The notes: generated by a model not told the origin, from the sequence alone. A stretch of 64,000 nt of DNA from Inonotus obliquus (GCA_032164295.1 JAJHTX010000001.1:3782001-3846000), one strand, 5' to 3'. Numbered from the stretch's first letter, positions 10,582 to 23,798 are shown. Program-made: numbers and translations.

Positions 10582-13388
10582 ATGGCACTCGTGGCCGCAC
10601 ACGACTGGTCGAACGATATGGACAATAGGCAGCAGCGCTCTCACAACAACCCAGATCCAGCTAACATGAATGCAGCCGCCGCCGTCGCTCAGCAGTCCCA
10701 ACCTCCCGGTGCATACTCGCAACCGCCCTATGGGTACGGCCATCCCCAACAGGCCTCGCCGGCGTGGCATATGGGTGGCATGAATATGGGCCAACCAGGC
10801 CCGGGCTACTTCCCTCCCATGCAATACTATCCGCAACATTACCCCCATCCCCAACAGTCTCCTTCACCACCACAAATGCATGGCGGTAGTCCGTATGGCC
10901 AACCACCTCAGATGTTCGATCCGAATGCTCAATTTGCTCAATGGGCGGCATATCAGCAGATGATGTTCAACGCGCAGCAATCTCATCAGCTGCCTTTGTC
11001 CCCTCAGCAGTCGCAACAGCAGCAGCAGCAACAGCGAGGGCGCTCAGGTTCTCATTCGGGCTCAAATGCCAGCACACCGACTAATGATTACTATCAGTCG
11101 CCTTTCGGGCATAATCGCTTTCAGGGGCCTAATCCGCAAGTTGGCCAACAAACAAACAATGGTGGTCAGTATCAAGGCTTTCATCCCTATCGTCGCCCCG
11201 AACGCGGTGAACGACGACCACATGCAGAAAATCCTCTGAGTAGCAATAGTGTCCCCTTCCAGCCGCCGTACGCTCGGTCGGATGCAACCGGTAGTTCCAC
11301 GTCTGTCAACTCATCGTCCAGCACGTCACATCGCTCACGTACAAATTCTGGCACGAGCGCGACGGGATCAGCACGTCCGCAGCCTAGCCAGCAAAATAGT
11401 TCGAAGCACACGGCTCGCCAGTCTTCGACGTCGTCCGCGACGTCTACACCGCGTAGCGGTTCTTCGTCGTCAAGCACGGTATCTTCGTCCACCCTGTCAA
11501 CGCCGGGATCTACCACAGCGGTCCCGCGCACATCCCGGCCGTCTCCACTTTCTCAAGGGTCCATTCTCTCGGGGGCTGAACGCCGAAAATCACGCGATGA
11601 TAGCGATCTTGCGGCTATGTTCAATAGTTCCGTGAACCTTGGTGATTCTTCGCCGGGTACTCCGATCGCTCGCTCAGGCTTGAAAGGTCGTCTCCGTCGT
11701 GCTCTTTCTCTCAGTGCCACACAAACCATTCGTGAAGAAGAGGAAGAGTCATCCAGGATTAATGGCAAACAGAAGGAAAGGGCCGGCGATATAGAGGGCG
11801 AAGATGCCGCCAGTATGGCCACAAAGAAGACGAAGAAGAGTTTACGTATGTTTAACTCCCGTTTTAACGCGTCGACAGACAACATCTCGCTCTCGTCGAC
11901 GGTGTCTTCTGCGAGTGTTATGATTCGTAAGCTTGGTTCGATGGGGAAACTTGCTCGTCGTAGTTCGCTGGCTGGCATAACTTCTCTATTCAAAGATAAG
12001 GATAAGAACAAGGAGGGAGATGAGGACGGAACGGATTCAAAAGGGAAGAAAACTAAAGGGAAGGCCCGCAAGGCAGATGCTAGTGTCTCGCATGTTACTG
12101 CGGAGGTCGACAAGTCTAATGATTGGTCTGGACCTGGGATGGAGGGTCTTTCTCCCGCTGCGAAACTTGCTCGACAACACACACTCAAGAGCAATGCAGA
12201 GGCTGCTGCCCGCGCTAAGGCACAGCAGGAGGCGCAGGCCGCTGCCGCTGCCGCCGCGGCGTCTAGCTCGGGTGCGAATGGAGAGATGCTTCCAACAACC
12301 TGGGAACGTAACACCGCGACGAAACATGGCGTTAATCTCGGCAATGCAAGGGAAGATGGTATGAGAGTTGTTGTAGAAGAGGACTCAGACGAGGACGGAG
12401 AAATACGACGACAATCAGAGGACTTTGGAAGTGGAAGTGACGAGGATAGTACTTGGCATGGCCATGGCCACGAAGATGATGAAGACATGACAGTCCGCAT
12501 GACACGGGATAAAGGTATTTTGGATGAGGAAGCGGGTCATGCTGGGCATTTGGACGATGATGACGACGTCTTGGAAGAACCTTGGGCAACCAACTGCCGA
12601 CGCAGCATTGAAAAGAGCCTCAAGCCTGCAAGAGGCATTTTGAAAAGTACGTGCTGTTTCTTTAGGTCGTCCACTCATGCTTACGCTAACACATGCATGG
12701 TAAGTAGATACCGTCAATTACCAGCAAGGTGATCAACCCGTTGGTCCGAATGCCGCATTTATGCAACGAGTACGCTCGAACTCTTACGACTCGGTACCTT
12801 CACATCAAGCGGAACTCGGACCACTTGCACACATGCCGCCTGGCGATCCTGATGCCATTGACGGTCTGCACCGCCACAACTCTCATCGGTCAACGACATC
12901 CACAGTGAAGGAGTCTGCGACCACTGGTCCGCCTCTCCTCCCACCTTTGCAATTCGACGCTTCGCATTCTTTGGCGCCGTCACTTTCTAGTACAGCGTCT
13001 GCGGATGGTGATAGACGTTCAAGTGTGTATAACCACCCAGGTTTGAACAATAGTGAACCTACGTTGTCGACAATCACGAACCAGCCGCCGATGCTGACCC
13101 ATCGTTCTGCGACCTCGCCTATGAAGAGGCTTGCCTTTGCGGCAAACTTGAGTATCTATGATACGTTCTCTGCAACAACTTATGACCGCCGCAGCGAACC
13201 AGCAACGTGGAGCCGATTGACACCTGCGCTAGCGCAACGAATCAAGGAGGAACTTAATTCTTATAAGATGGAGGAAATGGAGGTTCATGCTGCTAGTCGA
13301 ATACAGTACGCCCTGTCCTTTCTGACGCTCGCCCATGATACCTTACTAATTTGTTATTCCTCGCCACAGCACCCAGTTTTTCGTTTGA
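10582..13388 (+). CDS. BNI4-like bud-neck/septation scaffold protein
   Basis: Predicted 893-residue low-complexity protein. Exons are 10582-12646, 12708-13305 and 13370-13388 (introns 61 and 64 nt). The N-terminal third is rich in Gln, Pro, Met and Tyr, with a polyglutamine run near residues 145-153; the middle is Ser/Thr-rich, then basic, then acidic. The C-terminus has YDRRSEP, a leucine-rich stretch ending AQRIKEEL, and EMEVHAASRIHTQFFV, which I recall as the hallmark of fungal Bni4/BniA proteins; the last residues appear only after splicing the final 19-nt exon. Bni4 targets type 1 phosphatase and chitin synthase to the neck in yeast; that role here is family inference. The frame is open upstream to 10489, but the first in-frame ATG is 10582. 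Confidence 0.78.
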
Positions 13389-15063
13389 TGCTGTGCATTG
13401 CGTAGGCTGAAGACATACACATACATCAACAACGTCTGACATTATTTCTCTTTCGTCATCTCTTTCCTGGTTTTCTGTTCCCCGCTTACCCTCTTTTACT
13501 TCCCCTCCGACAAAATGAAAAACTGGTGTACCGGTCACGCTCACCCTCCCGCATCCAGCATTTTCCCCGTCAGTCCCAATCCTCACGTGCTCGTCTCCTT
13601 CCTGCGTCAAGGCGTTTTCCGGTACCTACATCCTGCCTTCCAAATTTATCTTTGCCGACTTGCATCTGGTCTTGTCTGCTACCCTGTCCTGCCTTAACCC
13701 GGAATTTGCAACCTTTTTAAACGTATACCCTAGTCTTTTTGCGTTGTAACCGTTTTTAATCGAACAAACTTCTTATACTGTTCATTACCCACCCTCCTCG
13801 TTCCATCTTGGCCTCCGTCCGTTACTTGTCGCCTGCTCCGAGCTCATGTTCTCAGAAGGGGTTGCATGCAATGTCCTTTGCGTGGATGGAGAATTGGACT
13901 TGCTCTCGTGATTTGGGTGAGGACGACTTTAGTGGCGGATTTGGCTCGGATCGACGCTCGCCACACTCCTTTTGCATGCTTTCCCCTTATCGCACTGCCA
14001 ATTGTTGATCGCTCGTTCGTATGCCCCTCTCCTTTTTCTTTGCCTTTTTCTTCTTTTTCTTAGTAGATTGGATGGACAGTCCCCCCCCCCAGCATATTGC
14101 AGTCCACTGCATCATATCCCCATCCCATATCCCATATCATACCTACCATACTTTGTATGTACGTCCATGGTCCTCTCCATCTTCATCTACACATATTGCA
14201 TATATTCAAGGACTCAGCCACTCGTGCTTCAGACTTGTTTCGTACGTACACCATGTTTTCACGTCCGTAACCCTTCCCCATCTTCCTCCCGATCCCGAAT
14301 GCTTCACCATCCATCCAACACTTGGTACAAGCAACGCATTCATATGGTATTATTATGACCCGACCTCTTCACTCTCGTTATACTTCACTTGTCCTTTCTC
14401 TTTCAACTTGCTTTGTTCCCCCCCTTTTTTCTCCCTTCTAGCTCTGCTTTGGTAGCATCATGACACGTTCTTTACCTTCTTTCTACTTTTCCTTTGCTTT
14501 TTCACCTTGTTTTTTCAAGTTGCTTTATCTTTCTTTTTGTTCCGTTCATTCTCCGTTTTCATTCTCCTCTCTCATTCTCTCTCTCAACGCGTACGGGTCG
14601 TTTCTACCACTGCAATTTAAAGCAAATATAACATGTACATTGTTATATATCTATATATTCTGCAATTCCAGCTCGGTGCATTATTTTCTCTATCTGTGTG
14701 TTTGGCGCTATTTGTACAAGAAGCTTTGCCTGATGCACGTGGTGTCAATTAGTCAGCTTTCGATATTTTTATTTTTATAACTAAACCAACCACCACCACG
14801 AACTACATTAGAACGTCTCTCTTACTCCCGTTCATGAAGGCATCAAGCCAAGGTATAGCGATGCACATAGCTGCCCTGAGGGCACTTTTGAATCCAGAAA
14901 TTGTACTGTGTCCTATGGTGACCACCTGCTCCGGCGCTGCGAAGTTGATATCGGCACATATAGATAATTTTAGCCCCTCCTAATTATTTATATTTATCCC
15001 TTCTCCACCTTCGTCCTCGATCATTTCTGCCCGGTGAAACTCTCCTTGGCTACTCTTACCGCC
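13389..15063. other. Pyrimidine-rich 3' flank and UNC93 promoter
   Basis: From about 13400 to 14600 the plus strand is strongly C+T-rich; the overlapping frames here are rich in Ser, Phe, Leu and Pro and look like composition effects, not genes. It probably includes the 3' untranslated region of the BNI4-like gene. At about 14645 begins the segment duplicated at 20163, marked by shared attgttatatat and agctcggtgcattatttt-like sequence; 14645-15063 is thus the upstream region of UNC93 copy 1. Confidence 0.5.
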
Positions 15064-17237
15064 ATGGTATCTGGAAATGACGGTAAATCGGAAGGAGTAG
15101 CACCAGACTCAGCTTCATCGACCGACCAGAAGGGACGAAACGGTCCGGATGTGTTGGAGACGGATGCACTGAATATTGTGCGTCACGGGAGGATAAGCCT
15201 GAAGAGAGTTTACACCAGTCCCGTAACTCAAGTCGTCCTGCTGGGATTTGTATGTTTCATGGGCCCTGGGATGTTCAATGCTCTGAATGGTCTTGGTGGT
15301 GCTGGACAACTTGATGCGAGTGCAAGTGCGAATGCTAATACGGCTGTCTATGCAACGTTTGCCGTGTCAGCTTTCTTCTCTGGGTATGTCGAGTTCTGAT
15401 TTATTGGGGGCATGGGACTGATTTGATCTCGTGCAGGTCGATTTGTAATAAGCTGGGTCCGAGGCCGACGTTGTTTGTTGGTACGATAGGTTATGCGCTT
15501 TATATTGGGTCTTTTCTGTGAGTTCTTCCCAATCATATATCTTCATATGGTGTAATGGCTGATGATCTATCACAGAGCCCTAAATCTGCACCCAAACTTG
15601 AAAAGCTTTGTCATCGCCGCAGGTGCAATAGACGGCATCTGTGCTGGTCCCTTATGGACGGCTCAGGGCTCACTAATGCTCGCTTATCCCATTGGTAATC
15701 CAATCTCCTTGCTGAGTGTAAATCACCGATGAAACTGAACGAACTCAACTTCGTAGAAAGTGAGAAAGGGTTTTTCATAGGCCTGTTTTGGAGTATTTAC
15801 AATATTGGTGGTGTCCTCGGTGCCGCGGTTTCCCTTGCGCGTAACTTTCATTCTACCGTGAGTCGCAAATTCATCCCATTTGATTCCGCAGCACAATTAT
15901 TCTGATCTGATATCCTGATGTTGGCCACACTGAGAAGGCCAGGAATGGTAAGACGATGAACATTATGGTAACTTTGGAAATTGATGATAATATTGCTTTC
16001 TAGTCGACAATGAGACATATGTCGGTGTTTCTAATTTCCTGATGCAACGAAATAATGATTACTCACTTATAAATCGATAGATCGCATTTCTCATTCTGTC
16101 TTGCATAGGAGTTTTGATTCCACTCCTGATGACCGATCCAGCAAAAATGGTTCGATCTGATGGCTCAAAGGTCATGACTCCCGTGCGAGCCTCATGGAAA
16201 GAGGTCTTATTCGGTATTTGGGTCACTCTAAGAGAGGATCCAGCCATACTTCTCTTATTTCCGATGTTCTTTGCATCGAATTGGTTCTATACATGGCGTA
16301 TGTATCCACATTTCCATCCTCATTTTCTTGCTAGATGATTGACGGGCCTCTTTTCTGAACAGAATTCAATGATTACAATGGCGCTCTGTTCACTATCCGA
16401 GCCAGGTCTCTCAACAATCTTTTGTATTGGTTCACACAGATGATCGGTTCATTCGCAATCGGGAAAGTACTAGATTTCAAGCGTTTGACTAGACGAGTTC
16501 GTGCATTCCTGGGATGGGTTCTCCTCTTCACCATTGTCTTCGTCGTTCACATTTGGGCGTATTTCTACCAAAGGTGTGCAAACATTGCCTACCTATCATT
16601 TGCTTCTGCCTCATCAGGGATTGTAAACCTTCCCTTAGGACTTACACTCGTGAATCCGTGAAATCGTCAAAGGCAATCGACATCTACGATAAAGAGTACC
16701 CTGCACACGTATGGCTATACATATTCTGTGCTCTTCTAAATGCAATGTGGCAAACAGCAACGTACTGGATGATGGGTGCCATGTCGAATGATGCAGGAAA
16801 ACTTGCTTTCCTAACGGGTTTCTGTGAGAATTTCTTTCATTTAGCCCCCCAAAGATGGAGAACTTGATCGAACTTTATCTTCATGATGAAGATAAGTCAA
16901 TACAGTCTGCTGGAGCTGCTGGAGTATGGAGAGCGGATGCTGTTGGTGTTCCGTAGGTCATCAATGCAGTATGATATGTAACTTATCAACCTTGCCTCGT
17001 CCTAGATACATGAACATCTTCCTCTCGACTTGGATCCTACTCGTTGCAGGACTAGTCTTCATGCTGCCGCAACTACTTCACCGTATAACGAATCAAACTT
17101 CCGAGATGTCCGATCAGGTCTCGAGGTAAGTTCTTACAGAACAGTATCAACAAAGTGTGGAGTAAACTCTAACTCTATGCAGTGCCCAAGAACTAGATAT
17201 CGAACAAGAAAAATCACCGAAAGATAAATCGAACTAG
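15064..17237 (+). CDS. UNC93-like MFS transporter, copy 1
   Basis: Predicted 505-residue multi-pass protein of the UNC93-like branch of the major facilitator superfamily (formerly DUF895); substrate unknown. Twelve exons: 15064-15383, 15437-15517, 15576-15694, 15757-15857, 15938-15947, 16004-16020, 16081-16297, 16363-16573, 16618-16823, 16892-16952, 17006-17125 and 17183-17237. Family motifs include NGLGGAGQ in helix 1, SICNKLGPR in the first loop, FFASNWFYTWQFNDYN, RVRAFLGW, AYFYQR and YWMMGAMSND. Exons 5 and 6 are 10 and 17 nt and encode ARNG and VDNETY; the next intron begins GTCGGT, a weak donor, but this choice restores the family's TYIAFLIL-type helix. Start chosen at gccATGg, matching copy 2. 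The frame is intact. Confidence 0.88.
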
Positions 17238-17346
17238 TGTACCCAAGATGTATGATATCGTAAAGATAGTTCTCCGAAACTACTGCATGAATAGACAACA
17301 AATCGTAGTACCGCGCCCCTACGTCTTCACGTTCCAAGACACCAAG

Positions 17347-19378
17347 TCAGCTACCGACACCGAACCTCCTCATCTCCAACGAGTTTCCATCACCAACTCC
17401 CTCAATCGTCCGACTCCCACCTTCAATCCCTCCCGAAGATTCACCTGACTCAGTGATGTACCCAGCACGAGTGATACTCAAGCTCGGAGTCTCGAATTCA
17501 AGAGCAGTCAACTGTGTTGCACGACCCTCCGCATCGGCGTCTCCATCTGAGGCATGTCGCAGATTTAATATCATGCGCGCTGAAAGGATGGAATGGAATA
17601 CGCGTTGTACTCTATGCGAGATGCAACGTTAGCAAATTTATTTCGAGAGTTTACTTGGGGCTAAGAGTGTCGATTATGACGTACATAATTAGGATATCGT
17701 AAAAGTCGCCCTTTGTTCAGAAAGATCGTGTTTAGATCAGTACCCTGTATTCATACGATGAAAACAAACAAACAAACGCACGTTACCAACTTTCCTCAAA
17801 CGAATTGCGAAGTTCGCTGCAGATGTCGCTATACATAAGATCATTCAGCTTAGTGATAGGTGTAAGATCAAGATATAGGGACTTGGCTTACCAAACATGA
17901 TGAAGAAATACACGGCGCCTTTACACATGGTACGCATAGTTATCTATCAGCAACCCGGTATTACTTTGAGATACAGACGCAATCGAAGTACCATCTTTGT
18001 AAAACTGCATGAGCAAAGGACTTCGATACAGGTCTTCTTTCCCTAACGAAGTCGTCAACACACCATTAGATAACTCTCGATCGTCCGAGTCATTCACTCA
18101 AGGGAATCCGGCTTACATTGCTTCACTCCAATCCATATCGTCAGAATTAGGATGACTTGTGTAGAATGTTTGTCAATCATTTTTCGAGGAGATTACAGGA
18201 TGGAGGGGGAGCTTACTGCATTCATATCCCATGAGAAGCCCAAACGCAACGACAACCTTGATTTCATCTGCATCCTGTGCGTTGCATGGGACTAAATGTG
18301 GGATAGGTGACGGTATCCCTTCATATTATGCGATGTATTCGTGAATCATGTCCAAAGCCTGTTGATCGAGATACCACTTACAGAAGATGTTATTAGCTTT
18401 CCTGACATAGAATACGATGATAATTGCTATCCCGGTCTGTATAAGCACATCCAGATCAGCGAGACGTAGGTGAGAGGTGTAATCGAAGATGTGATTGGGA
18501 GACCGAATACTTACGACCACTGTAAGTACCATAAAAACTAGTAGCTTCTTCGATCGTCCCCACAGCGCATGTGTTCGTATTGACATTATAACTAGACGTC
18601 GTTTCAGATGAGGGACGTATATCTTGATTGGAAGCTATCCTTGCCTTCAGCAATAAATATTCCAGCTACGATAAGATCTAGTCCGGGTGTTAAAGAATTG
18701 CAGTTTGGTGGAACACAGAGTATACTCACATGCTGATGAGTTGTACACTTCTTTGCAAGACTATAATCGAACATTTCGTAAATTTCAGTCATCATCAGAG
18801 TGAGAGTGAACTTGAGTGCACCCTGGTGTCCAATTGTGGATCAAACAAGTCTGCATCAACCGAGCTCAGCCTTAGTTCCTTCAAGTATAGGCCAGTAAAG
18901 GTTCATGGACGTACAAGTCATGACCAGTGCTGTATCCACAAAGCATAGGTATCTCGTCGCAATAAAGAGGATTTTTCCCGTGTTCCATCTGTTGTACCAG
19001 ATGAGGCGGACCTAGAGAACAATGCACTCGTGAGATTCAGCGACTCATCAACATAGTGAAGAGATTATTGCCTCGTCTACGATAGTTAGGAGATAATCGT
19101 ATAACTTGCATAAAGATGCCGCAGGAGAGGAAAAATAAGTTTACGGGCTGTTCGATTTAGTTATGTTGCACACTCACTAGAATCACAGTTCCAGCAACTG
19201 GCGGTCAGTCATTAGTACACATAATCAATATGACAGCATCGATGACCGGCAACCAACTGACCGGATATATACTACACATATATCAGAGTTAGCCATGCAG
19301 GACCTCGCGAGACACTGAAGTGGCACTTACTCGAACTATCTGATTATGCCTCGCGAACGAATCCAATAGTTCAGACAT
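17347..19378 (-). CDS. DUF6533 multi-pass membrane protein, copy 2
   Basis: Minus-strand paralogue of the gene at 7810-9722 with the same dense exon structure. It begins MSELLDSFARHNQIVR, followed by a 10-nt exon, VAGTVIL, then LYDYLLTIVDE and VRLIWYNRW, the DUF6533 signature. Later come SIRTHALWGR, GIPSPIPHLVPCNAQD, an ILTIWIGVKQW-type segment, and RMILNLR before an acidic/polar tail ending at 17347. I find no disabling change in the exons I could align, though not every boundary was fixed. The intron 18592-18644 appears to use a GC donor (GCAAGG). It lies tail-to-tail with UNC93 copy 1, only 110 bp between stops. Function is unknown; a plasma-membrane receptor-like role is speculation. Confidence 0.7.
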
Positions 19379-19974
19379 GGCAGACGAAAGAAGAGGGGCG
19401 CTGGGAAATTTTGAAGTCGATTTTCTGATTGAAATGAGGCCTGGGATTTTATAGATATCGCTCGACGTCGTGCATCAGAGAAGTTTATATTCTATGGGAA
19501 ATGGAAGAGACCTACAAAAAATGTATGCCCAGTGATCAGTGCCATTGTTTTTCTGCTCCAAAGCGAGTCTTCAGCGGCCACTCCTTTCTTCTATGCTATG
19601 TATCACCGTCAGGCTACCCTTTCGTTTCTTGATAGATCTACAATGACAACGAAATGCTCAGCATTTCCTTTCCTTGAAACTTCATAAGTGCTGAAAGAGC
19701 ATCTGTTCATCAGAAAAGAAATTAGTTGACTATCAGCCAAGTCCTTCTATGAACGGATATAAAGAAGATGTCACGAACCAGTGATGAATGCATCTCCCAA
19801 TTGAGGCCTAACCGCGGGCGGTGAACTTAGCTGCTGCTAAATAGATATTGCGAACTATTAATTGCTCCTATTTGGACAGTCACGTGTATTTCCGTTTCTT
19901 TGTGAGAAAATTTGGATGAGCAAAAGTGATGATTCGATTCCGAAAGTCTTTTTGAGCAGGGCAATACTAACCCA
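19379..19974. other. Intergenic region of duplication unit 1
   Basis: This stretch matches about 23240-23600 in unit 2, the sequence downstream of BCP1. It includes the region upstream of DUF6533 copy 2. No gene seen. Confidence 0.45.
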
Positions 19975-20162
19975 TCAGGACCTGTGAGTGATCGAAGGGC
20001 GGTATGTAAGAGAGAATTCGACAAGGATTTCTCGAGAACTATATTGGATGGATATTTCATTCAAGTTGACTGGTATTTCTACGAATGAGGAGGAAAGCAG
20101 ACCCGTGAGATAAGATGGGGAAAGCTGGATACAAATCGCACCTGGTAAACTTGCAAATTTTG
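19975..20162 (-). pseudogene. BCP1 fragment (truncated duplicate)
   Basis: About 190 bases match the intact BCP1 at roughly 24460-24640: the end of exon 2, intron 2 and the start of exon 3, all on the minus strand. The aligned exon 3 reads out of register with several changes, and exons 1, 4, 5 and the rest of 3 are missing. The fragment ends where duplication unit 2 starts. It is a remnant from the tandem duplication, not a gene. Confidence 0.7.
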
Positions 20163-20600
20163 TTATATATTTACGATTCCGGCTCGGTGCATTATTTTTC
20201 TCCATCTGTGCGCAAGAAGACTGTTTGATATTGTTCGTACATGAAGCTTGGAAGATGCACGTGGCTGTATTAGTCAGCTTGCTTTATTCTTATTTTTCTC
20301 ACACGAACGAGGACAGAAAGCAACTTGTAATATTACCATGATAAGCAGCTTGGGAACGTCTTGCTTACTTTCTTCGCGAATTCATTGGTCTTGTGTATAG
20401 CAAGACGTGTAACCGATCTGAAAGCACTTATGATCTCGGTTTTTGCAAGCCAAGGTCTGTCTGAATTCTACGGAAGGTGAACATATATGATATTTTTAGT
20501 CGGACCGGCTTCTTGTATTTGGGCTCACATCATTCATCATTTCTTCTTCACCTTCACCCTTGACCATTCGTTGGAGCTCTCACCAACAACTCTTTTCGAC

Positions 20601-22742
20601 ATGGTGTCCCCGGACTCAGCTTCATCGACCGAACATAAGGGACGGGACGGTCCAGAGGTGTTGGGTGCGGATGTACTAAGTGTTGTGCATCGCGGGAGGA
20701 TAATTCTGAAGAGAATCTACTCCAGTCCAATTACTCAAGTCGTCCTGCTGGGATTTGTATGTTTCATGTGTCCTGGGATGTTCGTTGCTTTGAACGGTCT
20801 TGGCGGTGCTGGACAACTTGATGCTAGTGCAAGTGCGAATGCTAATACGGCTGTCTATGCAACGTTTGCCGTGTCAGCTTTCTTCTCTGGGTAAGTCGAG
20901 TCCATGGTTTGTACAAGTAGAACTGAAAGAATGACTGATTTGATTTGTAGGTCGATCTGTAATAAGCTAGGCCTGAGGACGACTTTGTTCCTTGGTACGA
21001 TAGGTTATGCGCTCTATATTGGGTCGTTTCTGTGAGTACTTCCCAATCATATGTCTTCGTATGGTGTAATGACTTATGATATATCACAGAGCCCTCAATC
21101 TGCACTCAAACTTGAAAAGCTTTGTCATCGCGGCGGGAGCAATAGTCGGCATTTGTGCTGGTCTCTTATGGACCGCGCAGGGTTCACTAATGCTTGCTTA
21201 TCCCACTGGTAATTCAATCATCTTTCTAGACTGGGTCTTTTTGCGACCGAACAAACCCTCGCAGAGAGCGAGAAAGGGCTTTTCATCGGCCTGTTTTGGA
21301 GTATTTTCAATATTGGTGGCGCCCTCGGGGCCGCGGTCTCCCTAGCTCGTAATTTTCATTCTACAGTGAGTCGCAAATTCATCTAATTTGATTCCGCCGC
21401 ACGATTATTCTGATCTGATATCCTGATGTTGGCCACACTGAGAAGGCCGGGAATGGTAAGACGATGAACATTACTGTAACCTGGGAAATTGACGATAATA
21501 TTACTTTCTAGTTGACAATGAGACATATGTCGGTGTTTCTAATTTCCTGATGAAACGATATATCAATTACTCATACATCGATAGATCGCATTCCTCATTC
21601 TGTCTTGCATAGGAGTTGTGATTCCACTCTTGATGACCGATCCAGCAAAAATGGTTCGATCAGATGGTTCGAAAGTCATGACTCCCGTGCGAGCCTCATG
21701 GAAAGAGGTCTTATTCGGTATTTGGGTCACTCTAAGAGAGGATCCAGCTATCCTTCTCTTATTTCCGATGTTCTTTGCATCGAATTGGTTCTATACATGG
21801 CGTGTGTATCTCCATTCTTGTCCTTGAGTTCCTACTGTGATTGACTATTTTTTTGCGCATGCATAGAATTCAACGATTATAACGGCGCTCTGTTCACCAT
21901 TCGAGCCAGGTCTCTCAACAACCTTATGTATTGGTTAACGCAGATAATTGGTTCATTTGCGATCGGGAAAGTACTGGATTTCAAGCGTTTGACTAGACGT
22001 GTTCGTGCATTCCTGGGATGGGTTCTCCTCTTCGCCATTGTCTTCGTCGTTCACATCTGGGCGTATTTCTACCAAAGGTGTGCAAACATTGCCTACCTAT
22101 CATTTGCTTCTGCCTCATCAGGGATTGTAAACCTTCCCTTAGGACTTACACTCGTGAATCCGTGAAATCGTCAACGGCAATCGACATCTACGATAAAGAT
22201 TACCCTGCACACGTATGGCTATACATATTCTGTGCTCTTCTGAACGCAATGTGGCAAACAGCAACGTACTGGATGATGGGTGCCATGTCGAATGATGCAG
22301 GAAAACTTGCTTTCCTAACGGGTTTCTGTGAGAATTTGTTTCAATTTGCCCCCCAAAGATGAAGAACTTGATCGAACGTTATCTTCATGATGAAGATAAG
22401 TCAATACAGTCTGCTGGAGCTGCTGGAGTATGGAGAGCGGATGCTGTTGGTGTTCCGTAGGTTATCATTTCAGTATGGTGATATCCAACTTATCTACGTT
22501 GCCTCGTCCTAGATACATGAACATTTTCCTCTCGACTTGGATCCTACTCGTTGCAGGACTTGTTTGCATGCTTCCACAGTTATTCCTCCGTATAACGAAT
22601 CAAACTTCCGAGATTTCCGATCAGGTCTCAAGGTTAGTGTAACAGGGCAGAGTCTACAAAATATGAAGTAATTCAAACTCTATGCAGTGCGCAAGAACCA
22701 GAAATCGAAGAAGAAAGTTCACCGAAAGACAAATCGAACTAG
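20601..22742 (+). CDS. UNC93-like MFS transporter, copy 2
   Basis: Predicted 495-residue paralogue of copy 1, sharing almost all of its sequence after the first 25 residues. Twelve exons at equivalent sites: 20601-20890, 20951-21031, 21090-21208, 21265-21365, 21446-21455, 21512-21528, 21585-21801, 21867-22077, 22122-22327, 22396-22456, 22513-22632 and 22688-22742. All exon lengths except the first equal those of copy 1, including the 10-nt and 17-nt micro-exons and the 44-nt intron 8. No stop or shift, so both duplicates may function. An in-frame ATG at 20487 would add a hydrophobic N-terminal extension; 20601 is preferred because it matches copy 1. Substrate unknown. Confidence 0.88.
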
Positions 22743-22849
22743 TGCACATACACTAAATGTATGATATCGCAAAGAGTGTTGATAGATCTCCGAAACCGTT
22801 TCATGAATAGACAACCATCCTAATGCCACACCTCTACGTCAAGCTCCAA

Positions 22850-23190
22850 GACATCAACTCAAGCACCGAAACCGAACCCCCTCATCGTTCCATCTCCACC
22901 TCCTTCAATCGTCCAACTCCCACCTTCAATCCCTCCCAAAGATTCACCTGACTCGGTGATACACCCAGCACGAGTGATACTCCGGCTCGTATCTCGAATT
23001 CGGGAGAATGGACTGCATTACAAGATCCTCCGCATCTGCATCTCTCTCCGAGGCATATCGTAAACTCAACATCATCCGTGCTGAGAGGATGGAGTGGAAC
23101 ATGCGTTGAACTCTATGTGTTGTAATGATATCAAGCTTACTTAGAGGCACGAGCAAAGATTATGAATTGCATGATTAGTATATCGTAGAA
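22850..23190 (-). pseudogene. 3' remnant of a DUF6533 gene (copy 3)
   Basis: Matches the last exon and the preceding intron of DUF6533 copy 2 (17347-17700). It retains VQRMFHSILSARMMLSLR and part of the polar tail, but the tail frame diverges and all upstream exons are absent. It sits after UNC93 copy 2 exactly as copy 2 sits after UNC93 copy 1, so it is the cropped partner from the tandem duplication. Confidence 0.75.
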
Positions 23191-23798
23191 GCAGCCATGT
23201 TTATCTACTTAGTACTAGTAGATGCAGTACCAGATAGTACTAGTCACTTCCTTCGACACACTCTTTCTCCTCTCAATAGATCTTGCAAAAACAGCGAAAA
23301 CAGCGCTCAGCATTAAAAATACAGAAAGAGTACCTGCTCATCAGAAAGGAGAGGCAATGAGTCAGGTCGTTCTACGGATGGATAGATAAACATTCCACGG
23401 TTTCATTCACCCCTGGGGCTTAACCGGTGACGAACCACAACCCAAGGTGCTAAATATAGCGTAGACACTTTGGTTTTCATCATCCTATTTGTTCGGTCAC
23501 GCGCATTATTGAGGAATTTTGTCTGAAATTTTGGGAATGCAAAAGTGGTTGACTTGTTTTGGAAGGGGAAAGGATTATTCGTTTTATAGCGGCGCGGTGC
23601 TATAAGGACACCCAGCAACTCATCAGTGCTCACTTGACTCCAGTAATGGCGATCACTGCTGAGAAGTCTGAAAGGTAAAGAAACCGCGGGATGAACAGGA
23701 ATTTCGCGTAATTTCCCTTTTTTCGCCTGTGTGCGAAAACGGAGTTTCATACAATAGCAATATCGTATCGTACAAGCGATCAGCTGAACGGCATTTGC
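23191..23798. other. Intergenic region of duplication unit 2
   Basis: Downstream of BCP1, matching 19500-19960 in unit 1. The minus-strand frame 23403-23750 has no recognisable features and lies within this duplicated noncoding sequence. Nothing else seen. Confidence 0.45.

Larger units (their letters stand above)
14645..20162. repeat. Tandem segmental duplication, unit 1
   Basis: About 5.5 kb holding UNC93 copy 1, complete DUF6533 copy 2, an intergenic stretch and a decayed 5'-truncated piece of BCP1. The next unit starts directly after it at about 20163 with sequence matching 14645 onward. The BCP1 match breaks off just at this junction, after the sequence of the exon 2/intron 2 border. 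Confidence 0.8.

Noticed and set aside
11553..12500. 315-codon minus-strand frame rich in Ser and Leu
   Set aside because: Antisense shadow of the Ser/Asp/Lys-rich middle of the BNI4-like gene, which has a coherent frame and a conserved C-terminal motif.
13515..14780. Several overlapping plus-strand frames of 60-144 codons
   Set aside because: The stretch is C+T-rich in all frames, giving Ser/Phe/Leu/Pro strings without domain or splice logic; better read as a 3' untranslated and spacer region.
20487..20600. N-terminal extension of UNC93 copy 2 from an upstream in-frame ATG
   Set aside because: Copy 1 has no equivalent, and the ATG at 20601 aligns with its start; the extra segment is promoter-side sequence.
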